DNA of 64,000 bases, taken from Patescibacteria group bacterium UBA3291 (lineage in GTDB: Bacteria > Patescibacteriota > Gracilibacteria > Absconditabacterales > Absconditicoccaceae). Shown piece by piece: positions 13,178-22,462 of the stretch. The translations under genes and the position numbers were made by a program. Location of the stretch: contig DETJ01000007.1 of NCBI GenBank assembly GCA_002361595.1, positions 1 through 64,000 on the forward strand, in the 5' to 3' direction. A model generated the notes under the pieces. The model made no database searches and had not been told where the DNA came from. It saw only the letters and a list, made by a program, of their open reading frames with translations. Every line of letters begins with the position of its first letter. The stretch's first letter is position 1.

Positions 13178-14068
13178 TTATTTAGCATACATGCTAACTT
13201 GTTTACCTGCTCCCATTTCAGATTGATATGCTTGATTTCTATCAACTAATTTTAATCATTTCAAACTAATCTCATATTTTAGCCATTGAAATTGTTTTCA
13301 ACTATCAGCATTCGCATCAATCTGCGTTTTAATTACGATACATGCAGTTCATCTTTCAGCATCTACATATTCATCGACAATCTCTGCTTTATCATACTGT
13401 CTTTCATCATATGGATGTACTCAATGGCTACCAAAATAATCTGGGATTTGTCTTAAAGTTAAGTCATATGATGCTGGATATTTTCATTCTTTTCTTGTAT
13501 GCTCATCCAATAATCTCTTTTTTTCAAATTCGAACATTTCTTTAAATTTAGTTTGATCTTCTAATGAAAGTCAGATTTTTTCTTTGATTGATTTATCTGA
13601 TTTCTTTAGGGGAAAAACATATGAATCTGTTCTTTTAGAACTACTAACCGTTAAGATTACACGATCATCAGTAATTTCTATCGAATCAATACGTTTATAA
13701 GATTTTCACCAATCATCATTCGCTGATGAATATGAATCTCTATAAACGATTCTTTTCATATCAGTTTTATCTCACCTTTTCACAAAAAGTTTTACTCAAT
13801 ATTCCATTCAGCATCATCATCCTGGATAATAACTATAATCTACCAATACTGCTCAGACAATATCATCTCTTGTTTTTCAATATTCAAATTTAGTATCTCT
13901 ACGAGATCATTTTGATGATGAACTTCTTTCCCAAGATAAATAATCTGAACTTAATTCTGAATATATTGGTTTTTCTAATGTCTCTGCTAAATCTTCTTTA
14001 GCTCAATCAGCTGATGATGTCTTTTTTACACTATCATCAATCTGTTCTAATTTTTCTCTATCTTTCAT
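13178..14068 (-). CDS. Unknown 296-aa protein of the Csx3-like cluster
   Basis: Starts MKDREKLEQIDDSVKK and ends at TAA. After a charged, Ser-rich N-terminus (about residues 1-60) comes a beta-rich region with YYPGGGCGMEYGVKLFVKRG and YVFPLKKS, then a helical segment and a second beta-rich part ending KQFQWLKYEISLKG. Glycines in several of these are TGA codons. No signal peptide or membrane span is visible. I do not recognise it. It lies between two copies of the duplicated hairpin element, one before it and one after it. Confidence 0.75.
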
Positions 14069-14069
14069 C

Positions 14070-14214
14070 TTAATAATTAATAATAATATAAATCAAATTT
14101 TAGGCTCTATGGTTACATGTAAGAAATACAAACACATAACCTAATTTTTTGTTTCTGTTTATATCCAAGAAATACAGGGATATATTTTATTTGATTTTTA
14201 TTTTTTTAATATTA
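14070..14214 (-). repeat. Intergenic double-hairpin repeat, copy 2
   Basis: Near-duplicate of 13000-13145. Its second hairpin is a perfect TATATCC/GGGATATA stem around AAGAAATACA, and the first stem GGTTA/TAACC keeps the same loop. Sequence differs from copy 1 mainly at positions that keep or nearly keep pairing. Confidence 0.7.
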
Positions 14215-14244
14215 AGAGGCCTCTATATGCACAATATAAAACAA

Positions 14245-15141
14245 TTAAAGGTCAATTTGTAATCATCACATCAAAATCTGACCATCTGCACCTGTAAATT
14301 TCCCATCCATTGTTCACATCAATCTAGCCTGAACAAATGCTGCTACTCATTGAACTAATTGATGAATGTATTCAGTTTCTGAATAATATCATTTAGTATC
14401 GAAATCAACGAATACGAAAGAACTTAAAGATCAGTTTTTTCATACTTTAGTTGAGAATGATACTTTAGCAGATATTGGAGATCAATTTGTGTTTAATGGG
14501 AATAATTTTACTCAATAACTTCCATCTCAAAGTTTTCCTCCATATCACATACCAAATCTCATCACGTTATCTCATGTTCATGTAAATGTATAATCTCAAT
14601 CTAAACTTATTCCTTTATACAATTTTTTTCATAAGAGTAATTTTCATGATCATTTAGTATGTAATGGGTCATCCAAATCAGCAATTCATGTAACTGAGAT
14701 TTCTCACAACTTTCATTTAAATAACTTTCCACTTCATGTAAATCTGTTTACCCATAACGCTTCTCATCCTGTTACTGAGTATCATACTCATGATTGAAAA
14801 GTGAAACTTGCTGAAGATTCTGATTTTTCTGCCTTTTCTTCTACTTGTTCAGGTCTTTTTTCTCATGAGGTTACCTCATCTCAATAATCTGGATCTGGCT
14901 CAATTGATATTCAATCATCTCATAATGATTTTAATCTATCAAATTTAATTGCATCTTTTTTAGTTGTTTTTTGTACTAGCTCTGTAGTAATCGCTCCATC
15001 ATTTACTCCACTTGTAGTCTGTGCGAGTCAATCAGTTGGAGCTCATAGCAACGCCCAGAGTAAAGCAGCTTTTGGCAAAACTTTTCCTCGTGTAATGTAT
15101 TCTCTTTCTCTGCGTTGCATTTCTAATTTTCTTGTTTTCAT
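14245..15141 (-). CDS. Secreted beta-rich protein of the Csx3-like cluster
   Basis: A 298-aa frame starting MKTRKLEMQRRERE. Residues 20-45 (VLPKAALLWALLGAPTDG, then LAQT) fit a signal peptide with an alanine-containing cleavage region. After a Lys/Glu/Ser-rich linker, the C-terminal 190 residues show alternating polar and hydrophobic strands with glycine turns (MRFGMGYGGKLGDGSYGVKL, SAKVSFSTKVGKNGSLSSF), resembling a beta-barrel or beta-solenoid. Most of those glycines are TGA codons. A second ATG 21 bases downstream is possible. It is the first gene of the four-gene cluster. I recognise no named family; CPR cells are usually thought to lack an outer membrane, so a barrel would be odd. Confidence 0.7.
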
Positions 15142-15369
15142 TGTTGTCGTTTGTATTAAATATAAAACCAAATTGTAAATGATGATTTTTTGTTTCGAGT
15201 TTTGTTAATAGCAAGCTTGCTTCATACAATATCAACGAAGTATCTTATTCATCCTTACGCCTGATAGATTATATATTGACATTGTGAAAAATATACCATA
15301 ATGTGTGAAAAATTATAATAATCTGATTTATCAGATGATGACTAAGATTCCTGATAATTTAAAAAATAA

Positions 15370-15403
15370 AAAAAAGTGTGATTTTTAATTTTCACACTTT
15401 TTT
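15370..15403. terminator. Intrinsic terminator after the GHMP-kinase-like gene
   Basis: AAAAAGTGTGA pairs with TCACACTTTTT, symmetrical, 16 bases past the stop at 15419. The rest of 15142-15418 is non-coding and includes the leader of the cluster upstream of 15141. Confidence 0.85.
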
Positions 15404-15418
15404 AGACTATTTTTTTAT

Positions 15419-17143
15419 TTAATACTTCTTCACCAACTGAATAGGAATATCAGTCTTTCATAAAGTAATATAGAACTCCCTTAAAGAACCTGAACACTGA
15501 ATATCCAGTTCCTTTCCGAAAATTTTCTTAACATATTTTACGAATGGATTGATAATTTTACTTTCCATCTGATTTTGCTGTCATGAAAAACTAGAAGGTC
15601 AAAGTTCATTATTTTTCACTTCATGATCTTCAGATTTTAGTAAATAGTAGAATAATTCTATCGTTGTAGTCGCAGACTTAATATCTTTTGAAGTCAAAAC
15701 TTTTCCATTCACATAAATCTTATTCTTCACTCCATCAAAGAATATTCATCTTTGTCATTTTGGATTAATATCAGTATATGAAACGAATTTTTGCTCGTTA
15801 TTGTTATTCAATAATACGTACAAATCTTTTCAGATTTCTTTTCAAATATTATTATTAATATCCTGCTCTATCACGATTCCATCTTTTGCAGGCATATCGA
15901 AATCGTAAGTTTCACGAATTCTGATGTCTGGATAGTTGTTTTTCATATCTTCAAGTACTGTTTCCAGTACATCTAAATCGCTATCATCCTCAAAAACTAC
16001 TAGATAATCTCCACCATATCTATTAGTATAAATAGGAGAAAATCAGAATATTCCTTTCGAAACTCAATTTTCGATACATGATTTCTGAAAATCTTCTGTC
16101 ACATCAAAATCTCTCTCAACATTATCATACATTTTAGTAATCACATTCAGCAATTTTATCAAGTCATGAACGTCATTATTTTGAGCTCATTTTTTGTAAA
16201 TTTTTTCTAGAATATATAGCATATTTATACTTAAATTACCCAGATTCCTGATTTTTGTTTCATAATAATTTGATTTTTCTAATCATAATTTAAGCTGACT
16301 ATCGATTTTTGAAATTTCCAAATCTTCAAACCAATTTTGATATTCCATATTTGCATATTCCAAAAACTTTTTCTGTCATGCTGCAAATGAAGAATTAGAT
16401 TTCTGTCATGTATAAACTATCGCCCAACAAACAGGCAAAGTTTCCATAGGAAAATTTTTAACGTTGAATAATTCAGTCAACTGTTTTCCATATTCAAAAG
16501 ATTTATCTACATCTTCATAATTCAGCTCATCTTTTATATCTGTGATATAAGCATAAGGATGAGAGCCTTGAGCTAAAGCTGTAAAAAATGCTGATCAAAT
16601 ATTTCAATTTTTAGCAATTATCGTACATTGATGTGCTAGATTATTGATTTCTCTAAATAAATTAGAAGTCTGAAACTTTTCATAGTCTTTCAAATCTTCA
16701 CGAGAAAGTTTTCCATCTTGATAATATATTCATGAAACTAATAACGCCATAATAGTTCCAGTAAATCCAGCTCATTCTCATTTTGCACATTCAGAAACTA
16801 CGCTAATTTCAAATCAATAATTTTTATCCTGTAAATCTAGTTTATCCTCCAAAAAACTGATGGCTTTTTCATATTGCTGATTAAATTTATCTAGGTTGTA
16901 ATCAATAATTTCTGCTCCGTCATACATTTTGATACTATCGAAAGTTATTCATTCCTTTTCCACTTTTCTGATTCATAAGTAACATTTTGATTTTAACTTT
17001 TGAATAATGCTGATATGCTCCGACGCAGAACCAATTCATTCAGGGAATCGATTAAATCAAAAATGTCCGCTAATTACAAATTCATATCTTGAAAAAAGCT
17101 CTTCTAAATTAGTTTTCAAATCTGATTGAATTATATTTTCCAT
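15419..17143 (-). CDS. GHMP-kinase-like protein with extra C-terminal domain
   Basis: A 574-aa soluble protein. Residues 23-50 (VISGHFGFNRFPEGIGSA) resemble the first GHMP motif and residues 114-138 (VVSECAKGEGAGFTGTIMAL) the phosphate-binding Pro-x3-Gly-Leu-Gly-Ser-Ser loop in diverged form; NIGSAFFTALAQGSHPYAY near 175 could follow as the sugar- or substrate-binding part. GHMP kinases phosphorylate small molecules such as sugars or mevalonate. The C-terminal ~110 residues, after an INPKGQRGIFFDG element, look like a winged-helix module, which is unusual. Many in-frame TGA codons. Substrate unknown; the family call is by weak motif similarity. It has its own consensus promoter and terminator. 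Confidence 0.55.
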
Positions 17144-17179
17144 TAAAGATTTAATCAATGTAAAATACTCCTTATCTCA

Positions 17180-17208
17180 ATTATAATCAAAACTGCAAAA
17201 TTAAGCAA
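17180..17208 (-). promoter_or_regulatory. Promoter of the GHMP-kinase-like gene
   Basis: TTGCTT (17203-17208), 17 bases, TATAAT (17180-17185) on the minus strand; transcription would start about 30 bases before the ATG. Confidence 0.75.
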
Positions 17209-17233
17209 ATTTTAGCAGACTTTTTCATTTAAG

Positions 17234-17260
17234 AAAAAGCTGTGAGATATACTCACAGCT
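17234..17260 (-). terminator. Terminator directly after the TGA stop at 17269
   Basis: On the minus strand AGCTGTGAG pairs with CTCACAGCT around TATAT, followed by TTTTTCTT. It begins 8 bases past the TGA of the 173-aa gene, so translation has to stop at that TGA. Confidence 0.9.
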
Positions 17261-17268
17261 AATAAATC

Positions 17269-17790
17269 TCAATGTTCGAGGACTAATCGTGCATCATGAT
17301 AGCTCTCTAGATTATGCATATCTGTAGATACGATAATTCCTGCTACTTCTTTGAGTCCTTTACGTGCCTCCCATGGATACACAACTGGAACGAAATCAGC
17401 TTGACCTGCTGAGACCTCAAATTCTGATTCTTCCTTTTGTTTCTCAAAGAAATTTAAAGTTTTCTTACAGATTGCATCAAATTCCTCGACATCATTTTCA
17501 TTCAAGAATTCTCTCATTTGAATAAAATCTTTAAAATTCTGAATGAGTTCATCATAGTACTGAAAAGCATTATCTACTATAATGCTTTGAATATGCTCTA
17601 ATACATGTTTACGTTGCTGAGATGTCTTTGCACACTTGTACAAAGCAACATACATATCCATGTCGTAACATGTATAATCTGGACGGTAAGAATAAGCATA
17701 TTCTTCCATTTCTTCGAAAATGACGCTTCTTACTGCATCATTGTTTGCTTGGAAAAAACCATCAAGCAAACTAGCAAAATGTTTTGTCAT
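17269..17790 (-). CDS. TGA-terminated accessory protein of unknown function
   Basis: A 173-aa, mostly helical, acidic soluble protein starting MTKHFASLLDGFF and ending DARLVLEH. It has no internal TGA and codes every glycine with GGN. It ends in TGA, and the terminator hairpin follows within 8 bases; reading the TGA as glycine would carry translation through the hairpin to a TAA beyond the end of the mRNA. The middle (residues 45-110) has Tyr- and His-containing helices; no family is recognised. Own promoter at 17843-17870 and a GNRA-type 5' UTR hairpin. Probably acquired from an organism using the standard code. Confidence 0.8.
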   Translation of the reverse strand: MTKHFASLLDGFFQANNDAVRSVIFEEMEEYAYSYRPDYTCYDMDMYVALYKCAKTSQQRKHVLEHIQSIIVDNAFQYYDELIQNFKDFIQMREFLNENDVEEFDAICKKTLNFFEKQKEESEFEVSAGQADFVPVVYPWEARKGLKEVAGIIVSTDMHNLESYHDARLVLEH

Positions 17791-17820
17791 AGTAAAAATT
17801 TTATTATAATTTTATTTTTA

Positions 17821-17836
17821 ACCCTTTCGCAAGGGT
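17821..17836 (-). promoter_or_regulatory. 5' UTR hairpin with GCGA tetraloop
   Basis: Minus strand ACCCTTGCGAAAGGGT: a 6-bp stem closed by a GNRA tetraloop at the extreme 5' end of the mRNA, which would protect it from degradation. Confidence 0.55.
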
Positions 17837-17842
17837 AATAGT

Positions 17843-17870
17843 ATAATATATATTCGTATCAAAAAGTCAA
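17843..17870 (-). promoter_or_regulatory. Promoter of the 173-aa gene
   Basis: TTGACT (17865-17870), 16 bases, TATTAT (17843-17848) on the minus strand. It starts 6 bases after the T run of the preceding unit's terminator. Confidence 0.8.
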
Positions 17871-17875
17871 CATTT

Positions 17876-17900
17876 AAAAAAGGAGTCTAAATCAGACTCC
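17876..17900 (-). terminator. Terminator of the 118-aa gene
   Basis: AGGAGTCT pairs with AGACTCCT around GATT (minus strand), followed by six T and then the next promoter. Confidence 0.88.
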
Positions 17901-17914
17901 TGCGAGAGATCAAA

Positions 17915-18271
17915 TTACTCGACCACTTTGGGCAAATCTAGATAGAGAGTTTCTGAATTATTTGCCTTAACCTTTAGTTTATGATCATGCAAAAACTCCC
18001 CTTCTACTTCGTAGTACCTTTCAATGAATTTTGTAGATTCTTCTTTTACCACTTCACAATATTCTACTCCATATATTGATACAGTGTGATCATCTACAAT
18101 TCTAATTTTAGGCTCTGTTACATCATCTTTAAACGTAACCTTGAGAGCAAGTTTAGTATTTTCACAGGGGTTAAATGTTCCAATACTGAATTTGTAGATA
18201 ACTTTCATTTTCTTTTTGAAAGTTTCTGTCTCCTTTTGTTTGTCCGGTTTTCTTCCAAAAATACTTGTCAT
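17915..18271 (-). CDS. TGA-free accessory protein, ~97-aa LPxxVxE family
   Basis: A 118-aa protein with no TGA codon, stop TAA, and AGAAAGGA eight bases before the ATG. After a 21-residue Lys-rich head, the rest (from MKVIYKFSIGTF) aligns with the proteins at 50852-51142 and 53372-53665: the same MKK/MKV-hydrophobic-FKF start, a Leu/Ile-x-Leu/Ile-KV strand, a Tyr-x-EV strand and an end LYLDLPKVVE like LNLPEPVQE. The pattern suggests a small all-beta cytoplasmic domain. No known function. It sits head-to-tail with the 173-aa gene, each with its own promoter and terminator. Confidence 0.8.
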   Translation of the reverse strand: MTSIFGRKPDKQKETETFKKKMKVIYKFSIGTFNPCENTKLALKVTFKDDVTEPKIRIVDDHTVSIYGVEYCEVVKEESTKFIERYYEVEGEFLHDHKLKVKANNSETLYLDLPKVVE

Positions 18272-18310
18272 AACTTTCCTTTCTTTTTATTAGTTTTGTT
18301 TAATACAAAA

Positions 18311-18338
18311 ATAGTATCTATTTTATCCAAAAGGTCAA
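18311..18338 (-). promoter_or_regulatory. Promoter of the 118-aa gene
   Basis: TTGACC (18333-18338), 16 bases, TACTAT (18311-18316) on the minus strand. Confidence 0.7.
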
Positions 18339-18412
18339 TGCTGACTTTATCCATTGAAAAAAATCTAAACTTTAATAGATTATATAAATAAGATTTAATA
18401 TTTGAATGAATA

Positions 18413-19627
18413 ATGTCTATTCTCCGAAAAACAATCAAATTCATATATCACTTTATAGACAAAATTCTGACTACAATAACGCTGATTTTGATAAAATTAT
18501 ACCAATTAACTATCTCCCCTGACAAATGAATTTTCTCTCCGATTTTGAAAGATAGAGTTTGTAGTCATACTCCACATTGCAGTGAATATGCTACTCAAAT
18601 ACTCAAAAGATACTGATTTTGTAGAGGTTTAGCACCAATCGCCGATAGAGTTTTATCCTGTAAACCAAGTAATAAAAAAATGTATGATCCAGCTTTTTAT
18701 CGTGTAGTTTTCTTTTGTAGTGCAAATATTTGAATTTCATTTCTGGAAGAATTAGACTCTGATGATAGATTTGAGATTTGCTGAGTAGTTACACAGGCTG
18801 ACAAACCAGCATGAAGATGAATGCAACTCAAGGAGAATCCAATCAAAGTAAAAGCTAAGGAATTATTTCCAGATGAAGCTGAAGATTTCATTCAAACTCC
18901 CCTAAAAATTAACCCAGAAAAAAGTGTAGAATGACAGAATTTTTACGATTGGCTGAAAGCCAAAAATCCAGATTTTCTAGTAGTAATTTCATATGGAAAG
19001 ATTTTACCACAATCAATTTTAGATATACCATTATTTGGACCAATTAACGTGCATGGATCTTTATTACCAAAATATCGTGGAGCCTCCCCTCTCCAGTCAA
19101 TTTTCTTAAATAAAGAAGAAAAAAGCTGAATCACAATCATGCATATGAATGCCTGAATGGATACATGAGATATTATCGATCAGCTTTCTTTCCCTTTAAA
19201 ATTTGAGCGAACTGTAAAGGATTTGATTACTGCCCTAGAGAAAGAAGGACCTAAATTCTTATGTAATACATTATGGAACTATGGAAAGAAACAAATTAAG
19301 GCTAAACCACAAAACGAAGCTGAGGCTACAATTTGCCAAAAAATAGAAAAATCTGACTGAGAAATCGATGTTTATAAAGATAATTTAGAAGATATTTATG
19401 CTAAATATAGAGCTTATGCAATTTGGCCAAAAATTTGGTTTAAATTGAATGAAAAGACCGTAATCATTGAAGAATTACAGCTTGATGAAAGTAAATATAA
19501 TGAGAATAAAGATAAGCCGTTAATTGAATGAAAAAATCTCAATCCTGCTGTTGTAAATATCGCAATCAAACCTGAATGAAAAAAAGCTATGGATTGGAAA
19601 AGTTTCTGTAATGGATATTTAAGATAA
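18413..19627 (+). CDS. fmt: YidD-like / methionyl-tRNA formyltransferase fusion
   Basis: One uninterrupted 404-aa frame (TGA = Gly) encodes two proteins that are normally separate. Residues 1-94 are YidD-like: an amphipathic N-terminus, [28 protein letters not shown] and [14 protein letters not shown], the Cys-containing signature of the membrane-insertion efficiency factor. From residue 96 the sequence is Fmt: [46 protein letters not shown], then [18 protein letters not shown] and [15 protein letters not shown]. Fmt formylates initiator Met-tRNA. The second half starts exactly where a free-standing Fmt starts, with no linker. No frameshift signal is seen. The Fmt C-terminal domain is shortened but present. 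Confidence 0.9.
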
Positions 19628-19697
19628 AAGAATCGACACTTGAAAAATAAAGATAAAAAGATATTAAACTAATAATTTTATGTTTTGTTTTTTTTAC

Positions 19698-20813
19698 ATG
19701 AAAAAGAATATTTGATTATTTATTGGTCTATCTATGCTGTTTATTGGTTCATTTGCATATTGAGCATCTTGCGGTGAAAATGCTATAGAAGTATGAAATG
19801 AATGTTATTGCAAAGAATGATTTACTTGGAATACAACAAAAACTGAATGTGTAGCGATTGATACTAGTCTAAGAGATGCCGAACTAAAGAAGGCTATCGA
19901 ACGAATGTATGATAATTGACTCACTCAATATAATACACTTGAAAATTTTTGAAGCGAAAAATATCTAACTAGAGAACAAGCCGCTAAATTTTTTGCTACT
20001 TTTTACTCAAAAGTATTGAATAAGAAATTTAATGAAAATATTAACTCAAAGATATTTTCAGATATGGACAAAGCTAACCCTGATTTGAAATATTATGTAT
20101 TTCGAGCATATAATATGTGATTATTCAAATGATTTAAATGAAGATTCATGCCAACTGATAAACTAACTCAGGCTCAAGCAATATCTGTCGCTATCAGAAT
20201 GCTTAATTGAGATTTGGAAGAAGTTAAAAATGCATGGTATATCAATTATTATACAAAAGCTAGAAGATATGGTCTACTGAAATATTGAGATTTTGATATC
20301 ATAGACTGAAATAAAACTAATATTACTAGGTGAGATATGGCACTAATTTTATATGCTTTGTATAAGCATGTTATGAATAATAAGGATGATGTTGCTGCTA
20401 ATTATAATTATGATTTAACGAAATCTATAAATAAATGTTTGGTAGCAGAAGAAGATAATATAGCTGCTTTTGAGAGTGGAACAGAAGAAGATATGTATAA
20501 TTCAATAAATAAGATTTTAGATGCATGTAAAGAATCTGCGGAAGAAATACATAAAATATGAATAATTGAAGAAAATGATTCATTACAAAATGCTATGCTG
20601 AATGTAGTTTATTACAACGTTTTATTCTTCAATAAAGCAAAAGAAATTGTGCCATATAAACGTATTGAAAATTTGACTGAGACTCAGGAAATTGAAAGTA
20701 ATAAAATATCAGAAGTTTTGGAAGATTTAATTATTAAATTTGATGCATCTTTTGAAAATTTAAAGGCTGTTCAAAAAGAATTCGCTAAAGATTATGGATT
20801 TTCTATTGAATAA
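19698..20813 (+). CDS. Secreted S-layer-homology-like protein
   Basis: A 371-aa protein with a signal peptide (MKKNIGLFIGLSMLFIGSFA, residues 1-22) and a Cys-containing mature start. Residues 60-220 hold three SLH-like repeats: YDNGLTQYNTLENFGSEKYL with LTREQAAKFFATFY, YNMGLFKGFKGRFMPTDKLT with QAQAISVAIRML, and RRYGLLKYGD with ITRGDMALILYALY. SLH domains bind secondary cell-wall polymers and hold proteins on the surface. The C-terminal 130 residues are helical and acidic, of unknown role. It starts 71 bases after the YidD-Fmt stop and ends at a strong terminator, so the two may be co-transcribed. Confidence 0.82.
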
Positions 20814-20829
20814 TAGAAATTTTAATATC

Positions 20830-20860
20830 CAAAAAAGAAGCTGTAACGCTTCTTTTTTTA
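20830..20860. terminator. Bidirectional intrinsic terminator
   Basis: AAAAAAGAAGC pairs with GCTTCTTTTTT around TGTAAC; serves the SLH gene and, from the other side, idi. Confidence 0.85.
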
Positions 20861-20864
20861 TTTT

Positions 20865-21380
20865 TTATCTAAGTTGAAAGTACTTATCCAGAATAATCTT
20901 AAACCACTGAGTATAAATTTCAGGATTTTCTTCTATATCTTTTTCAAGTTCTTTGATTCAAATCCATTTATAATCACTCACTTCATCTGAATTTAAATTC
21001 ATTTCTCCATCATAATATCCTAAGAATACATGATCATACTCATTTTCAGTCAATCAATTATCAAAATGTGCAGTATAATGGAACTCGAAAATTTCTTTTA
21101 AATCTGTATCAAATCACATTTCTTCTTGTAGTCTTCTATGTGCAGCATCGATACTACTTTCATTAGGGAATGGATGTGTACAAGTTGCATTACTCCACAT
21201 TCATCCACAATGATATTTATTCAATGCTCTCTGTTGTAAAAGCATCTCTCATTTTGAATTTAATATCAAAACAGAAATCGCTCTATGCAAAAGTCATTTT
21301 TGATGAACATCCATTTTCTCTCAGCGTCAGATTTCTTGATCATTTTCATCTACTAGTACTATCTCCAATTTATCACTCAT
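20865..21380 (-). CDS. idi: Isopentenyl-diphosphate delta-isomerase, type I
   Basis: This 171-aa Nudix-fold enzyme interconverts IPP and DMAPP, the building blocks for isoprenoids such as undecaprenyl phosphate. Visible signatures are LVDENDQEIG near the start, HRAISVLILNSKGEMLLQQR, the catalytic-Cys segment SNATCTHPFP (compare TNTCCSHP), the Nudix-type AAHRRLQEEMGF, and a WIGIKELEKDI segment near the end. Length is typical. The ATG lies inside the 3' end of pth: the two genes overlap by 11 bases, which implies translational coupling. Confidence 0.93.
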
Positions 21381-21912
21381 TATCCTTTAAAAATTTGAAA
21401 ATAAAATCTGATATCTCTCAAAATTTCTCATCCATCAATTCTTTTTCATTTGGTTTGAACGTGGAAAGTACATAATCAGCTACCATTTTTGAAGTTGCTG
21501 GTCTCCCCACTCCAATTCTAACACGTCGAAAATCATTAGTTCAGAGTTTCGAAATTATACTTCTGAGTCCATTATGTCATGCTGCACTTCATCATTTTTT
21601 CATAGCAACTCTTCCAACTACGAAATCAATTTCATCATGAAGAACTAATATATTTTCTGCTGGAATTTTATAAAATTGTGCTAATGGTCAAACTGATTCT
21701 CAGCTAAGATTCATATAAGTCTGAGGAAAACAGAATATTACTTTATCTCCAAACTGCTCCGTAGTCAAAATTTCAGCCTTCCATTTATTATCGTATTTTA
21801 AATCTCAGATTTTTTCTCAATTCAGAAATCTTTCGAGCATAGTTGCTCAAATATTGTGGCGAGTAGCCTTATATGACTGTCATGGATTTCCAAGTCAAAC
21901 CACTAATTTCAT
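21370..21912 (-). CDS. pth: Peptidyl-tRNA hydrolase
   Basis: A 180-aa enzyme that recycles peptidyl-tRNA released from stalled ribosomes. It begins MKLVVGLGNPGQSYKATRHN, with the catalytic His at residue 20, then has FCFPQTYMNLSG, LVLHDEIDF and SAAGHNGLRSIISKLGTNDF, and RVRIGVGRP, all standard Pth motifs. Several of the glycines in these motifs are TGA, which is strong evidence for the recoded UGA. The last sense codon before TAA is also TGA. It overlaps idi by 11 bases. Confidence 0.96.
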
Positions 21913-22010
21913 TCAGATTCTTAATTTAAATAATAATTAATTGTATAAATCTACTTATTTAATTCTAGATAAACTTTATACAAATATTTTAATTTTTTTA
22001 TTAAATTCTC

Positions 22011-22038
22011 TTGCAATTGGTTAGAACAATTCTACAAT
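22011..22038 (+). promoter_or_regulatory. Promoter of the HU gene
   Basis: TTGCAA (22011-22016), 16 bases, TACAAT (22033-22038); a second TATAAT lies 10 bases further on. Confidence 0.6.
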
Positions 22039-22079
22039 ATTGGTGTTATAATTTTTTATCTTATAACAATTATTAAAAG

Positions 22080-22355
22080 ATGACAAAGACTGCATTAATT
22101 GAAAGCCTAGCTTCTGAATTAGGAGTTTCTAAAAGAATGGCTGGAGAATTAGTAAACGCTATGATCGAAAAAATTATGGCTGGAGTTAAAAAAGAAGGAG
22201 AAGTTAGAATTACTGGTTTTGGAACTTTCAAAAAATCTAAGAGAGCTGCTAGAACTGGAGTTAATCCTCAGAATCCTAAAGAAAAAATCAAGATTCCTGC
22301 TATGAACGTTGTAACTTTCAAAGCTGGGTCTGAATTCAAAGCTCTTGTAAAATAG
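22080..22355 (+). CDS. hup: DNA-binding protein HU
   Basis: A 91-aa bacterial histone-like protein. It starts MTKTALIESLASELGVSKRM (helical dimerisation part), has VRITGFGTFKKSKRAARTGV, and a DNA-contacting arm NPQNPKEKIKIPAMNVVTF before GSEFKALVK. Length and motif order match HU/IHF exactly. It has its own promoter and terminator. No in-frame TGA occurs; all glycines use GGN, as is common in highly expressed genes here. Confidence 0.97.
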   Translation: MTKTALIESLASELGVSKRMAGELVNAMIEKIMAGVKKEGEVRITGFGTFKKSKRAARTGVNPQNPKEKIKIPAMNVVTFKAGSEFKALVK

Positions 22356-22372
22356 TTTATTGAATTATAGAT

Positions 22373-22400
22373 AAAAACTGGTCTTTGCGGCCAGTTTTTT
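22373..22400 (+). terminator. Terminator of the HU gene
   Basis: AAAACTGG pairs with CCAGTTTT around TCTTTGCGG, followed by T. Confidence 0.88.
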
Positions 22401-22462
22401 ATTTGAAATAAATAATTTGCAATCACTCACCAAAAATTTATAAACCAAACACATCTGTATTC

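Noticed and set aside
15275..15302. Plus-strand TTGACA-17-TAATGT promoter-like sequence
   Set aside because: No gene or hairpin-bounded RNA follows on the plus strand before the terminator at 15370; it probably arises by chance in AT-rich DNA.
15419..17143. Reverse transcriptase or polymerase-like enzyme, suggested by YGGDYLVVFEDD
   Set aside because: The short string is the only resemblance; the N-terminal GHMP-like loops fit better and the palm-domain order is absent.
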